Part shown: piece by piece, positions 33,325-42,112 of the stretch
Numbering within the stretch: the stretch's first letter is position 1
Layout: every line of letters starts with the position of its first letter
Origin: DASSUW01 sp963740605
GTDB lineage: Bacteria > Actinomycetota > Thermoleophilia > Solirubrobacterales > Solirubrobacteraceae
Length of the DNA: 64,000 nucleotides
Direction: 5' to 3'
NCBI GenBank assembly: GCA_963740605.1
Contig: CAVUFC010000010.1
Span: 248,001 to 312,000, forward strand
The notes under the pieces: model-generated
What the model was told of the DNA's origin: nothing
Seen by the model: only the letters and a program-made list of their open reading frames with translations
Databases searched by the model: none
Made by a program: the position numbers and the translations under genes

Positions 33325-34041
33325 ATGCCGATGATCATCAATGTGAAGGCTGAAGAGCTCGCGTTCGTCCAGGGTTGGGCGGACACGCGCCACGCGCTCG
33401 TGCGCTGGCGCAGCAACCCAATCCGCACCCTGGCGCCGTGGACGCTCGGCGCGCTCGCCGTCGCTGCTCTGCTGCTGTTCGTCGTGTGGCTGATCGCGTC
33501 GTTCACGACACCCGACGCCAGCGGCGTGCAGTTCCCCGGCGTGTCGTACGAGGCGACGACCGCCGACTTCGGCTTCGTCCTGTACCGCAACGGTCTCGTG
33601 CTGGCGCTGCACGCGCTCGCCTGCGTCGCCGGCTTCATGGCCGGGTCCTCGCTCCCCACGGTCGCCGAGGGCTACAGCGGCTTCATGCGCAGGATCCACG
33701 ACAAGGCCGGACCGCTGGCGATCGGCTTCGTAATCCTGGCGACGACGTTCTCGCTCTGCACCCAGGCGTACGCGCTCGGTCACGGCGCCTCCGACCTCGC
33801 CGGCGAGCTGCACCTGTCGCCCGCCCTGCTGATCATCGGCCTGCTCCCGCACGCCCTGCCGGAGCTCACCGCGCTGTTCCTGCCGCTCGCCGCCTGGACC
33901 ATCGCCTCGCGCCGCGGAGCATGGAAAGATCTCCTCGCCGCCACGTTCGTCACCGTGGCGATCGCGGTCCCGGTTCTGGTCGCCGCCGCGGCCGTCGAGA
34001 TCTGGGTCTCTCCCCGCCTTTTGCTTGCGCTGGCGGGCTGA
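33325..34041 (+). CDS. Stage II sporulation protein M-like membrane protein
   Basis: 238 aa, about six membrane helices. The pattern of the SpoIIM family is visible: an N-terminal amphipathic region, LALHALACVAGFMAGSSLP in the middle, and a LPHALPELTALFLPLAAWT helix, where PHxxxE is the family's conserved core. SpoIIM acts in engulfment in Bacillus, but many non-sporulating bacteria keep a copy of unclear role. Nothing else here suggests sporulation. Start ATG at 33325 (33331 also possible). Confidence 0.7.
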   Translation: MPMIINVKAEELAFVQGWADTRHALVRWRSNPIRTLAPWTLGALAVAALLLFVVWLIASFTTPDASGVQFPGVSYEATTADFGFVLYRNGLVLALHALACVAGFMAGSSLPTVAEGYSGFMRRIHDKAGPLAIGFVILATTFSLCTQAYALGHGASDLAGELHLSPALLIIGLLPHALPELTALFLPLAAWTIASRRGAWKDLLAATFVTVAIAVPVLVAAAAVEIWVSPRLLLALAG

Positions 34042-34051
34042 ACGAGGCCGC

Positions 34052-34057
34052 TATACT
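34052..34057 (+). promoter_or_regulatory. -10 element of trxA
   Basis: TATACT at 34052-34057, the best -10 match near here. No clear -35 is seen. The leader of about 27 nt ends with an ACAGGAGC ribosome site (around 34074-34080), 10 nt before the ATG at 34091, so trxA has a normal leader. Confidence 0.5.
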
Positions 34058-34090
34058 TTCTGAAGTAAGCGAACAGGAGCAACCACGCAG

Positions 34091-34417
34091 ATGGCCGGCA
34101 ATCTCAAAGAAGTCACCGACACCAGTTTCCAGGCCGAGGTCCTCGAGTCCGACAAGCCCGTTCTCGTCGACTTCTGGGCCGCGTGGTGCGGGCCGTGCCG
34201 GGTCATCGCCCCGATCCTCGAGGAGATCGCCGCCGACCGCGACGACCTCGAGATCGTGAAGATGGACATCGACGCCAATCCGCACACGCCGGCGAGCCTC
34301 GGGATCCTCGCGATCCCGACCATGATCCTCTTCCGCAACGGCGCCGAGGCCACGCGCATCCAGGGCTCCAAGCCCCGCAAGCGCCTCGAGGCCGAGCTCG
34401 AGCCCGCGCTCGCCTGA
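34091..34417 (+). CDS. trxA: Thioredoxin
   Basis: 108 aa, full thioredoxin length. LVDFWAAWCGPCRVIAPIL contains the redox WCGPC motif (Cys near residues 37 and 40); the cis-Pro is in ILAIPTMILF. It reduces protein disulfides with thioredoxin reductase, whose gene is not in the window. A recognisable -10 box and a ribosome site precede it, unlike most neighbours. Confidence 0.93.
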   Translation: MAGNLKEVTDTSFQAEVLESDKPVLVDFWAAWCGPCRVIAPILEEIAADRDDLEIVKMDIDANPHTPASLGILAIPTMILFRNGAEATRIQGSKPRKRLEAELEPALA

Positions 34418-34624
34418 GGAACGCGATCACGCGCGCGCCCGCCGGGAGACCGGGCGCGGTGCGCGCGGCAGCACCTGGGCCCACCGCGATCCCGGGCACG
34501 ATCAGGTCCTGGCTCGACGCGGTCTGAACCGGGCCGCCCTCGCCGAGCTCGGACGCGACGGGTGACATTCGGGCTTGTGATCGCAGCCCGGATCCGATTA
34601 GCCTGGGAGGGGGCCCCCCGGACC

Positions 34625-37015
34625 ATGACCGGCGCGCTTTATCAGCTCGGCCGTATCTGCTCCCGCAATCACTGGGTGGTGATCGGAGTCTGGGTGGCGG
34701 TCGCGGTCGTGCTCGTGTTCGCGGCGCGCGCCTCCGGGGACAAGACCAATGACAACCTGACGCTGCCTGGTACGGGCTCCACCGACGCGCAGGATCTCCT
34801 TCAGGACCGGCTTCCGAAACAGGCGTACGGGAGCAATCCGCTCGTCTTGGAGGCGGGCAGCGGCAAGCTGACGGACGCGAAGAACAAGCAGGCGATCGAC
34901 GCGACCGTCGCCAACCTCAAGACGGTCCCCGGCGTCACGAGCGCCATCAGCCCGCTCAGCAAAGAGGGGAAGGGCTTCCTCAGCAAGAACGCAACGATCG
35001 GCTACATACCGGTCACGCTCGACATCTCGCCCGGCGCGCTGACCAAGGAGGAGGCGCAGCAGGTGCTCGACGCGGCCGATCCCGCGCGCGCGGCGGGCAT
35101 GCAGGTGGCGGTCGGCGGCTATGTAGGCCAGCAGCTCTCCAAGCCCAACACGGACAAGAGCGACATCATCGGACTCGGCGCCGCGGTGATCATCCTGCTG
35201 TTCGCGTTCGGCACGGCGACGGCGATGGCGCTGCCGATCGTCACCGCGGTCCTCGGCCTCGCGTGCGCGCTGGCCATCGTCCAGCTGCTCGGCAACCTGA
35301 TCGACGTGCCGTCGGTGGCGCCCACGCTCGCCACCATGATCGGGCTCGGCGTGGGGATCGACTATGCGCTCTTCGTGGTCACCCGACACAAGCTCCAGCT
35401 CAAGGCCGGAATGCCGATGGGGGAGTCGATCGCACGCGCCGCGGCCACCGCCGGCGGCGCGGTCTGCTTCGCGGGCGGCACCGTGGTGATCGCGCTCTGC
35501 TCGCTGTCGGTCGCCGGCATCCCGCTCGTGCGCAACATGGGGGTGTCGGCCGCGGTGTCCGTGGTCGTGGCCGTGCTCGCCGCGGTGACGCTTCTCCCGG
35601 CGCTGCTCGGCCTGCTCGGACCGAGGATCAACGCGCTGCGGGTCCAGCTCGGCCGCACCCACCCGGACGATCAGGAGCCGCACGGCTGGGCGCGCTGGGC
35701 GCGGCAGGTGGCGAAACGGCCGATCCCGGCCATGACGATCAGCGTGCTCCTGCTGATCGTGCTCGCGATCCCGGTCCTCAAGCTCGAGCTCGGGCAATCC
35801 GACAACGGCGAGCTGCCGAAGAGCACGACGGCGCGGCAGTCGTACGACCTCATCGCCCAGGGGTTCGGGTCCGGCACGACCGGGCCGCTGCTGGTGGCCG
35901 TCGACCTCGGCTCGCCGGCCAAGCCGGATCAGAAGAACGTCGACGCGGTCAACCAGCAGGAGCAGCAGCTGGAGGCCAAGCAGCAGGAGATCGAGCAGCA
36001 GGCGATCGCCGCCGGCGCCACGACGCAGCAGGCCCAGCAACAGGCTCAGACCGAGACGAAGCAGCAGTCGGACGAGCTGGCGCAGAAGAAGAAGGAGGCC
36101 GACGCGCCCCAGAGCGACCCGCGGCTGACCAAGCTCCAGAACGACATCGCCAAGACGCCCGACGTGAAGTCGGTGTCGCCGATCACGCTCGACTCACAGG
36201 ACACCGCCGGCGTGTTCACGGTCGTCTCGAAGAGCTCGCCGTCCGACCAGGCGACCCAGGATCTCGTGCAGGACCTGCGCGACAACGTGATCCCGGCCGC
36301 GGTCAAGGGCACCGACATGACTGCCGACGTGGGCGGCCGCACCGCCGCCTACATCGACCTCGCGAACCGGATCGCCGGCAAGCTACCGGTGATGATCGGC
36401 GTGGTCGTGGCGCTGAGCGTGCTGGTCCTGCTGCTCGCCTTCCGGTCGCTGCTCGTGCCGGTCAAGGCCGCCGTGATGAACCTGCTCTCGGTGGCGGCCG
36501 CCTACGGGATCCTCACGTTCATCTTCCAACTCGGCCACGGCGCGAGCCTGATCGGGCTCGAGGGGGCTACGCCGATCGTCAGCTTCGTGCCGTTGATGAT
36601 GTTCGCGATTCTGTTCGGGTTGTCGATGGACTACGAGGTCTTCCTCGTCAGCCAGATGCAGGACCACTACAAGGAGGACGGGATCCCGACGAAGGCGGTG
36701 GTCGACGGGGTCGCGACCACGGGGCGGGTCATCACCTCCGCGGCGCTGATCATGGTCTGCGTCTTCACGAGCTTCGTGCTGAGCGGAGACCCGACCGTCA
36801 AGCAGTTCGGGATCGGGCTCGCGGCGGCCGTCGCGATCGACGCGACGGTCGTCCGCTGCTTGCTCGTGCCCGCTGTGATGGTCCTGCTCGGACGCTGGGC
36901 GTGGTGGCTGCCGGAGCCCGTGGACCGGGCGCTCCCGCACGTGAGCATCGAGGGCCAGGAGTACTTCGCCGAGCGCGACGCCGAGGCCGAAGGCAAGACG
37001 CTCGTGACCCACTGA
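34625..37015 (+). CDS. MMPL/RND family transporter with a coiled-coil insertion
   Basis: 796 aa, about 12 membrane segments in two symmetrical halves. The GVGIDYALFVVTRH motif (TM helix 4) and GLSMDYEVFLVSQMQDHY in the second half are the proton-relay Asp-Tyr pairs of MMPL proteins. The second external loop contains about 65 residues, near 435-500, of Gln/Glu/Lys-rich helical repeats (QQEQQLEAKQQEIEQQA, QQAQQQAQTETKQQ), which should form a coiled coil. MMPL proteins export lipids or hydrophobic drugs; the cargo is unknown. TAGCCT at 34599-34604 could be its -10 box. Confidence 0.88.
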   Translation: MTGALYQLGRICSRNHWVVIGVWVAVAVVLVFAARASGDKTNDNLTLPGTGSTDAQDLLQDRLPKQAYGSNPLVLEAGSGKLTDAKNKQAIDATVANLKTVPGVTSAISPLSKEGKGFLSKNATIGYIPVTLDISPGALTKEEAQQVLDAADPARAAGMQVAVGGYVGQQLSKPNTDKSDIIGLGAAVIILLFAFGTATAMALPIVTAVLGLACALAIVQLLGNLIDVPSVAPTLATMIGLGVGIDYALFVVTRHKLQLKAGMPMGESIARAAATAGGAVCFAGGTVVIALCSLSVAGIPLVRNMGVSAAVSVVVAVLAAVTLLPALLGLLGPRINALRVQLGRTHPDDQEPHGWARWARQVAKRPIPAMTISVLLLIVLAIPVLKLELGQSDNGELPKSTTARQSYDLIAQGFGSGTTGPLLVAVDLGSPAKPDQKNVDAVNQQEQQLEAKQQEIEQQAIAAGATTQQAQQQAQTETKQQSDELAQKKKEADAPQSDPRLTKLQNDIAKTPDVKSVSPITLDSQDTAGVFTVVSKSSPSDQATQDLVQDLRDNVIPAAVKGTDMTADVGGRTAAYIDLANRIAGKLPVMIGVVVALSVLVLLLAFRSLLVPVKAAVMNLLSVAAAYGILTFIFQLGHGASLIGLEGATPIVSFVPLMMFAILFGLSMDYEVFLVSQMQDHYKEDGIPTKAVVDGVATTGRVITSAALIMVCVFTSFVLSGDPTVKQFGIGLAAAVAIDATVVRCLLVPAVMVLLGRWAWWLPEPVDRALPHVSIEGQEYFAERDAEAEGKTLVTH

Positions 37016-37041
37016 CTGGCGAGCCGCATCAGCGGCCGCGC

Positions 37042-38064
37042 TCACAACCGATACAACCGCCGAGCGTTCTCACGCAGGATCAGACGCGCCGCGTCGTGGG
37101 CCTCGGCAGCCGGCAGCAGCTCGGGCAGCACCTGCGCGAGCGCCTCGCGCCACCAGGTCGCCGCGAGGTAGTACAGCTCCGGCGTGCGGGCGGCGTCGGA
37201 TGCGTACAGCAGCTTCGAGACCGGCGCCAGCTCGAGCGCCTCGCGCAGAGCCTCGGCTGGACGCGCAACGTGCGGGATCGTGAGCGAGAGGTCGAAGAAC
37301 ACGTTGGCGTACACGTGCGCGAGCCAGCCCGCTTCGCGCACGAACGGGTAGCAGTGCAGCAGCACGAACGGGGTGTCGGGGAAACGCTCGATCAGCGGCT
37401 TGAGATGTCCCGGGTCGGCGCGCGCGAGGTGCAGGTCGGCGTCGCCGAACCCGCAGTGCACCTGCACCGGCAGCGGGTCGCCGGTCCCCTCGTTGGCCGC
37501 CAGCGCCGCGACCACGGCCTCCGCCATCGCGCCACCCTCGATGCGCCCTCGACGGCCAGGCCCGAGCGCCGCGAAGTCGAGGCCGCCGCGGTAGGCCGCG
37601 ATCGTCTTCAGGCCTGCGAAGCCAGCCGCGCGCGCCGCCGCCACCGCGGCGCGCACCGCCTCGGTGCCGCCCTCCTCGGCCACGCGCTCGATTCGCAGCA
37701 CGGCGCGCGCCGGACAGCCCGCGAGCGCGCCCAGCTCCTCGCGATCGGTGCCCTGCCCGGGCGGCGGGAAGCCGTCGTCGACAAGCAGGACCTCGGTCCC
37801 GGTGGCGCGCAGCAGCGTCGCGGCGTACTCGGACGGGTCGCACTCGAGCCGGTAGCGGTGCACCGCGTGCTCGGTCGGCTCGAGCGCGAAGAACGCGGCG
37901 AGTGTGCGGATCGCGCGCCGATACGTCACGGTCGTGGCGATGTGCGGCCACTGGCGCGGATCGCTGCTCTCGCTCAGCAGCCCACGGAACTGGTCGAGCG
38001 ACGGCGAACGGAGCGCGATCCCGTGCGCGTGGTGGTCGACGAGCGGGATCGGCCCGAGGTCCAT
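37042..38064 (-). CDS. Amidohydrolase (TIM-barrel, FluG N-domain-like)
   Basis: 340 aa. PLVDHHAHG gives the HxH metal ligands at the barrel start; VQVHCGFGDADLHL supplies a later His, LLHCYPFVREAGWLA the next, and LLYASDAARTPELYY the Asp of motif V, as in amidohydrolase-2 enzymes. The ATG shares a base with the stop codon of the glutamine synthetase-like gene (TGATG), so translation is coupled. In FluG of fungi and NodGS of plants the same two domains are fused in one protein. Substrate unknown; a small gamma-glutamyl or amidated compound is a reasonable guess. Confidence 0.82.
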   Translation of the reverse strand: MDLGPIPLVDHHAHGIALRSPSLDQFRGLLSESSDPRQWPHIATTVTYRRAIRTLAAFFALEPTEHAVHRYRLECDPSEYAATLLRATGTEVLLVDDGFPPPGQGTDREELGALAGCPARAVLRIERVAEEGGTEAVRAAVAAARAAGFAGLKTIAAYRGGLDFAALGPGRRGRIEGGAMAEAVVAALAANEGTGDPLPVQVHCGFGDADLHLARADPGHLKPLIERFPDTPFVLLHCYPFVREAGWLAHVYANVFFDLSLTIPHVARPAEALREALELAPVSKLLYASDAARTPELYYLAATWWREALAQVLPELLPAAEAHDAARLILRENARRLYRL

Positions 38065-39410
38065 CAGTACTTGAGGAAGTGCCCGCGCTGCACACCGTCC
38101 GCGTCGCGCGCCGAGTAGGCGACCCATTCCGAGCGTCGGACCGCGAGGTACGAACCGGCCAGCACGGGCCCGAGCGCATCGGTGAGCACACGGTCGGCGG
38201 CAAGGGCGTCAAGCGCCTGCTGCTGGGTCGAGGGCAACGGATCGATCCCACGCGCCCGGCGCTCGGCCTCGTCGAGCGTCGCGGGGTCGACCATGACCGG
38301 CTCGGGCGGCTCCAGGCGGCGCTCGAGGCCGTCCACCCCGGCGGCGATCAGGCCCCCGAGCGCGAGGTACGGGTTGCAGGTGGCGTCGGCCGCCTTGAGC
38401 TCGACGTTCGTCGATGCCTCCTCGGCACCGCGGAACACCGACGGCACGCGCACGGCGGCCTCACGGTTGTCGGGCCCCCAACACGCGAACGCACCCGCCC
38501 AGAACCGCGGCGCGATCCGCAGGTAGGAGGCAAAGCTCGGCGCCGCGAGCGCGCACAGGCCCGGCAGGTGCGCGAGCACGCCCGCGATGAAATGGCGGGC
38601 GGAGGAGGAGAGCCGGTCGGGCTGCGCGGCGTCGTGGAACAGGTTGCGCTCGCCGTCGGCGCTCCACAGGGAGAAGTGGATGTGGCCGCCGTTGCCCGCC
38701 GCCTCGGGCCACGGCTTCGGCGACAGCGAGGCGACATAGCCGAGCTGCGACGCCACTCCGCGGATCGTCTCGCGGACCAGCAGCTGCTCATCCGCGGCCT
38801 GCACGGCGGGCGCGTGGGCGATCGAGATCTCCTGCTGACCGTGCCCGAGCTCGGCGTAGTACTGCTCGACCGGGATGCCCTGCTGCTCGAGCGCGTCCAC
38901 GAGCGCGTCGGCGTAGTCCTGTGAAGCCGTCATCCCGATCGTCGAGAAGCACAGGCTCTCGTCGATGGGCCGGTAGCGGCCGTCCTGCTCGGTGGCGAGC
39001 GTGAACTCGTGCTCGAACGCGGCGTGCAGCACAGCGCCGCGCTCCGCGAGCCGCGCCACCTGGCGCTTGAGGAACGAGCGCTGGCAGACCGGCGCGGGCG
39101 CACCGTCGAGGCCGATGTGGTCGGTGAGCATCGCTCCCGCGTTGGGCGCGTACGGGAGCACGCGGAAGCTCTCCGGGTCCGGGACCAGGCGAACCTCCCC
39201 CACCGGTCCCATCTCGTCCACCGGTTGGAGCTGGTCGAGCCCGTTCATCGCCTGCATCGCGACCGTCAGCCCGATCCCCGCCTCGATGCGCCCCGCGAGC
39301 CCGTGCCGCGACGACGCCTTCGCCCGGATCGTGCCGTCGTTACCGCAGTACACGAAACGGACGAGCCGGAGCCCCGCTTCCTCCGCCCGCTCGACGACCT
39401 CGGTGATCAC
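38064..39410 (-). CDS. Glutamine synthetase family protein (GlnA/PuuA-like)
   Basis: 448 aa, the type I glutamine synthetase fold. FEHEFTL and YYAELGHGQQEIS carry the catalytic Glu residues of the metal sites, NGGHIHFSLW is the conserved GxHxH-like block, and FWAGAFACWGPDNREAAVRVP is the ATP/Arg region. Homologues include gamma-glutamylputrescine synthetase (PuuA) and the C-terminal domain of FluG, so it probably ligates glutamate to an amine rather than to ammonia. GTG 39410 with AAGGGAG upstream is the start. It forms a two-gene operon with the amidohydrolase. Confidence 0.8.
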   Translation of the reverse strand: MITEVVERAEEAGLRLVRFVYCGNDGTIRAKASSRHGLAGRIEAGIGLTVAMQAMNGLDQLQPVDEMGPVGEVRLVPDPESFRVLPYAPNAGAMLTDHIGLDGAPAPVCQRSFLKRQVARLAERGAVLHAAFEHEFTLATEQDGRYRPIDESLCFSTIGMTASQDYADALVDALEQQGIPVEQYYAELGHGQQEISIAHAPAVQAADEQLLVRETIRGVASQLGYVASLSPKPWPEAAGNGGHIHFSLWSADGERNLFHDAAQPDRLSSSARHFIAGVLAHLPGLCALAAPSFASYLRIAPRFWAGAFACWGPDNREAAVRVPSVFRGAEEASTNVELKAADATCNPYLALGGLIAAGVDGLERRLEPPEPVMVDPATLDEAERRARGIDPLPSTQQQALDALAADRVLTDALGPVLAGSYLAVRRSEWVAYSARDADGVQRGHFLKY

Positions 39411-39597
39411 GTGGGCTCCCTTCGATGGTCAAGCGCGAGGCACGCGCGCGACCGATCCTCCCGGATGGCGCGTCACGGCGGCAACGCCTCGCGGTCGCCT
39501 CGCACGTGCCGACCGTACCCGAGCCGCGCGGCGGCGGGCAAGGCCGCGTCTCGGCTCCCGCCCTGCCGCGACGCTCGCAACGGGTCGGCCTCGCTGG

Positions 39598-39603
39598 TAG
39601 CTT
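39598..39603 (+). promoter_or_regulatory. -10 element of the acetolactate decarboxylase gene
   Basis: TAGCTT, 11 nt before the GTG at 39615. The same box with the same 11-nt gap stands before the HTH gene at 5440. No -35 is visible. Confidence 0.35.
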
Positions 39604-39614
39604 CGGCGTTCACG

Positions 39615-40442
39615 GTGGCGCGGTCGCGTTTTATCCATCTGCAGCTCGGCGATCGGCTGTGGGAGACGATCGCCGAACGGGCCAGAGCCACGGGAGCGAC
39701 GACGCACGACGTGGTCGTCGCGGCGTTACGCGCCCATCTCGGGCTCGACGACACGGCGTTTCAGACCTCCACGATCGGGGCCGTGATGGACGGCGTCTAC
39801 CACGGCGACACCACGGTGCGCGAACTGCGGGAGCACGGCGACCTCGGGATCGGCACCTTCGACGCGCTCGACGGCGAGATGGTGATGGTCGACGGCGCCG
39901 TCTACCGCATGGACGGTGATTGCGCAGCGCATGTGGCCGCGGACGAGGCGCGCACGCCGTTTGCGACGGTGACGCACTGGACCGCAAAGCATTCCTCGAA
40001 CGTGCGACCGGGCACCGACGTCGCCGGGCTGCAGGCCCAGCTCAACACGATCATGTCGTCGCACAACTACGTCTACGCGGTGCGGGCCGAGTGCCGGTTC
40101 GCGTGGATCAAGGTCAGAAGCGTCAAGCCGCAAGAGCCCGGAACGCGACTCGTCGACGCCACGCGATCGCAAACGGTCAGAACGTTCGACGGCTGCGACG
40201 GGACGCTCGTCGGGTTCTTCACCCCGGAGTTCCTGGCCCACGTCAACGTGCCCGGGCTCCATCTGCACTTCATCACGCGAGCGCGCGATGCAGGAGGGCA
40301 CGTGCTCGCCGCGAGCGTGGACGCGGGAACGGTGATGACCGACGAGACGACACGCCTGAGCCTCGCCCTACCCGACACCGAAGAGTTCCGCCGAGCCGCG
40401 CTGGCGGTCGACAAAGACGAACTCCAGACGGCAGAGACGTGA
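39615..40442 (+). CDS. Alpha-acetolactate decarboxylase with an N-terminal RHH-like segment
   Basis: 275 aa. Residues about 50-265 match acetolactate decarboxylase: FQTSTIGAVMDGVYHGD and LGIGTFDALDGEMVMVDGAVY at the start, and GLHLHFITRARDAGGHVL with the three zinc His ligands (His216, His218, His229). The enzyme converts 2-acetolactate to acetoin. Residues 1-45 (FIHLQLGDRLWETIAERA, RATGATTHDVVVAALRAHL) have the strand-helix-helix pattern of a ribbon-helix-helix DNA-binding domain, not part of known enzymes of this family. Start GTG 39615. The acyl-CoA ligase follows 6 bp after the stop. The fusion is inferred from sequence pattern only. Confidence 0.75.
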   Translation: MARSRFIHLQLGDRLWETIAERARATGATTHDVVVAALRAHLGLDDTAFQTSTIGAVMDGVYHGDTTVRELREHGDLGIGTFDALDGEMVMVDGAVYRMDGDCAAHVAADEARTPFATVTHWTAKHSSNVRPGTDVAGLQAQLNTIMSSHNYVYAVRAECRFAWIKVRSVKPQEPGTRLVDATRSQTVRTFDGCDGTLVGFFTPEFLAHVNVPGLHLHFITRARDAGGHVLAASVDAGTVMTDETTRLSLALPDTEEFRRAALAVDKDELQTAET

Positions 40443-40448
40443 AGGACT

Positions 40449-42011
40449 ATGCCGATCGCCGGGCCGCCGCTGGATGCGCCGATCCCGATCCATGAGATCC
40501 TGAAGACGGGCATCGAGACGAAGCCGGACGCAGAGGCGCTCGTGTCCCGGCGACAGCGCTGGACCTGGCGGAGGCTCGACGACGTGTCGGATCGGCTCGC
40601 CGCCGGCTATCTCGACCTCGGGCTCCGGCGAGGCGACCGGATCGCCTCGCTGATGCCGAACCGGACCGAGCTGCTGATCCACTATGTGGCCTGCCTGAAG
40701 AGCGGTCTGGTCGCCATGCCGCTCAACTACCGCTACATGGCGCCGGAGATCGACCACGCGCTCGCGGTGGGCGGTGCAACGGTCCTGCTGGCGCATGACG
40801 AGCGTCGCGACGACCTGGTCGCAAGCCGGCTCGCGGCCGAGCTGCCGCTCGGGTCGATCAGCTACGACGACGACGGCGGCAGCCGCAGCCCGAGCTTCCG
40901 GTCCCTCACCGAGAGCGCGCCGGCCCGCGAGCGGCGCCCGCCGAGACCCGACGACCCGGCGATTCTGTTCTTCACCTCGGGGAGCACCGGGAAGCCAAAG
41001 GGCGTCTGCCATAGCTTCGAGACGCTCGGCTGGATCCTCGCCAGCGCCGTCAGGAGCTTCGACGTGGGAGCCGACGATGTGATGCTGCCCGGCGGCTCCG
41101 CATCGCACGTCGGCGGGCACCACCTGTCGCTGATGACGCTCGCCGCCGCCGGCAGGGTCGTGCTGGCACGGACCTTCGACGGCGACGAGATCCTGCCGCT
41201 GCTCAGGCAGGAGCGCCCCACCAAGATCTGGATGCTGCCCTCGGCGCTCTATGCGCTCGTCCGCGAACACCATGCCCGGGCCGCGGACTTCGCCTCGGTG
41301 AAGGCCTGCTATTCGGGTGGCGACAAGGTGTCCGGCGCGCTCGAAGAGGAGTTCACCGCGCTCGCCGGCGTCGCGATCGACGAGGACTACGGGATGACCG
41401 AGATCGGCATTCCGACCGTCACGCCGCCGGCGTCGCCGAAGATCGGCTCGGTGGGGCCGCTGGCTCCCGGCTACCGGGCGTCACTGCGCGATCGTGACGG
41501 TCACGAAACCCCGGCGGGCGTGGAAGGCCGTCTATGGATCGAGTTCCCGGGCAACATGGTCGGCTACTGGCGCAATCCGGCGGCGACGGCCGAGACGATC
41601 GTCGACGGCTGGGTGGACACCGGCGACGTGATGCACGCCGACGACGACGGCTACCTCTGGTTCCACGGCCGGCAGAAGCAGATCATCGTGCACGACGGCT
41701 CGAACGTCTGCCCGCAGGAGGTGGAAGCCGCCCTGCTGGAACATGACGCCGTATCGAACGCCGGCGTTGTCGGCGTGCAGAGCCCGTTGCACGGCGAGAA
41801 CGTGCGCGCCTACGTCACGCTGGACGCGTCGGCCGCGCCGCCCAGCATGCAGGACCTGGTCCGGTTCGCTCGCGCGCGGGTCGGCTACAAGGCGCCGGAG
41901 GAGATCATCGTGCTGGAGCGGATGCCGCTCAATGCCACCGGCAAGCTCGACCGGGTGACGCTCAAGCAATGGGCCGCCGAGACGCCGCTGCCGCGGAGCG
42001 GGCACGCGTAG
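40449..42011 (+). CDS. AMP-dependent acyl-CoA synthetase/ligase
   Basis: 520 aa, the full ANL fold. FFTSGSTGKPKGVCHS is the P-loop-like A3 motif, YGMTEIGIP the A5 region, GWVDTGDVMHAD the A7 and NATGKLDRVTLKQ the A10 Lys used in adenylation. It activates a carboxylic acid as acyl-AMP and then acyl-CoA. Fatty or aromatic acid specificity is not clear. It is 6 bp after the acetolactate decarboxylase gene with a GAAGGA ribosome site, so the two share an operon. A decayed istB fragment starts 3 bp after its stop. Confidence 0.85.
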   Translation: MPIAGPPLDAPIPIHEILKTGIETKPDAEALVSRRQRWTWRRLDDVSDRLAAGYLDLGLRRGDRIASLMPNRTELLIHYVACLKSGLVAMPLNYRYMAPEIDHALAVGGATVLLAHDERRDDLVASRLAAELPLGSISYDDDGGSRSPSFRSLTESAPARERRPPRPDDPAILFFTSGSTGKPKGVCHSFETLGWILASAVRSFDVGADDVMLPGGSASHVGGHHLSLMTLAAAGRVVLARTFDGDEILPLLRQERPTKIWMLPSALYALVREHHARAADFASVKACYSGGDKVSGALEEEFTALAGVAIDEDYGMTEIGIPTVTPPASPKIGSVGPLAPGYRASLRDRDGHETPAGVEGRLWIEFPGNMVGYWRNPAATAETIVDGWVDTGDVMHADDDGYLWFHGRQKQIIVHDGSNVCPQEVEAALLEHDAVSNAGVVGVQSPLHGENVRAYVTLDASAAPPSMQDLVRFARARVGYKAPEEIIVLERMPLNATGKLDRVTLKQWAAETPLPRSGHA

Positions 42012-42014
42012 CTG

Positions 42015-42112
42015 CGCAGCGCCTCGCTGATCGGCACGTCCAACAAGCCGTTCAGCGGCTGGGCGAGATCCTCGGCGATTCCTACCGCCTCAAAGACCGC
42101 GACCTCGCCCGC
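42015..42112 (+). pseudogene. Remnant of an IS21-family istB (helper ATPase) gene
   Basis: The frame from 42024 encodes SLIGTSNKPFSGW, matching the IstB core (usually SLIVTSNKPFxxWGEIF). One frame over, from 42062, GEILGDSYRLKDRDLARP matches the IstB C-terminal end (GDSYRLKDRDL). The 40 or so residues that normally lie between are missing, with a frame change at the join. This is all that remains of the helper ATPase of an IS21-type element. The 336-bp gap to ileS (42012-42347) otherwise contains no gene; GGGGTCAACATTCCGG at 42187-42202 resembles the sequence that follows istB in IS21 elements. Confidence 0.62.

Noticed and set aside
34418..34568. Minus-strand segment SPVASELGEGGPVQTASSQDL after trxA
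   Set aside because: Only about 50 codons look coding before it runs into the antisense of trxA; no start, motif or neighbour supports it.
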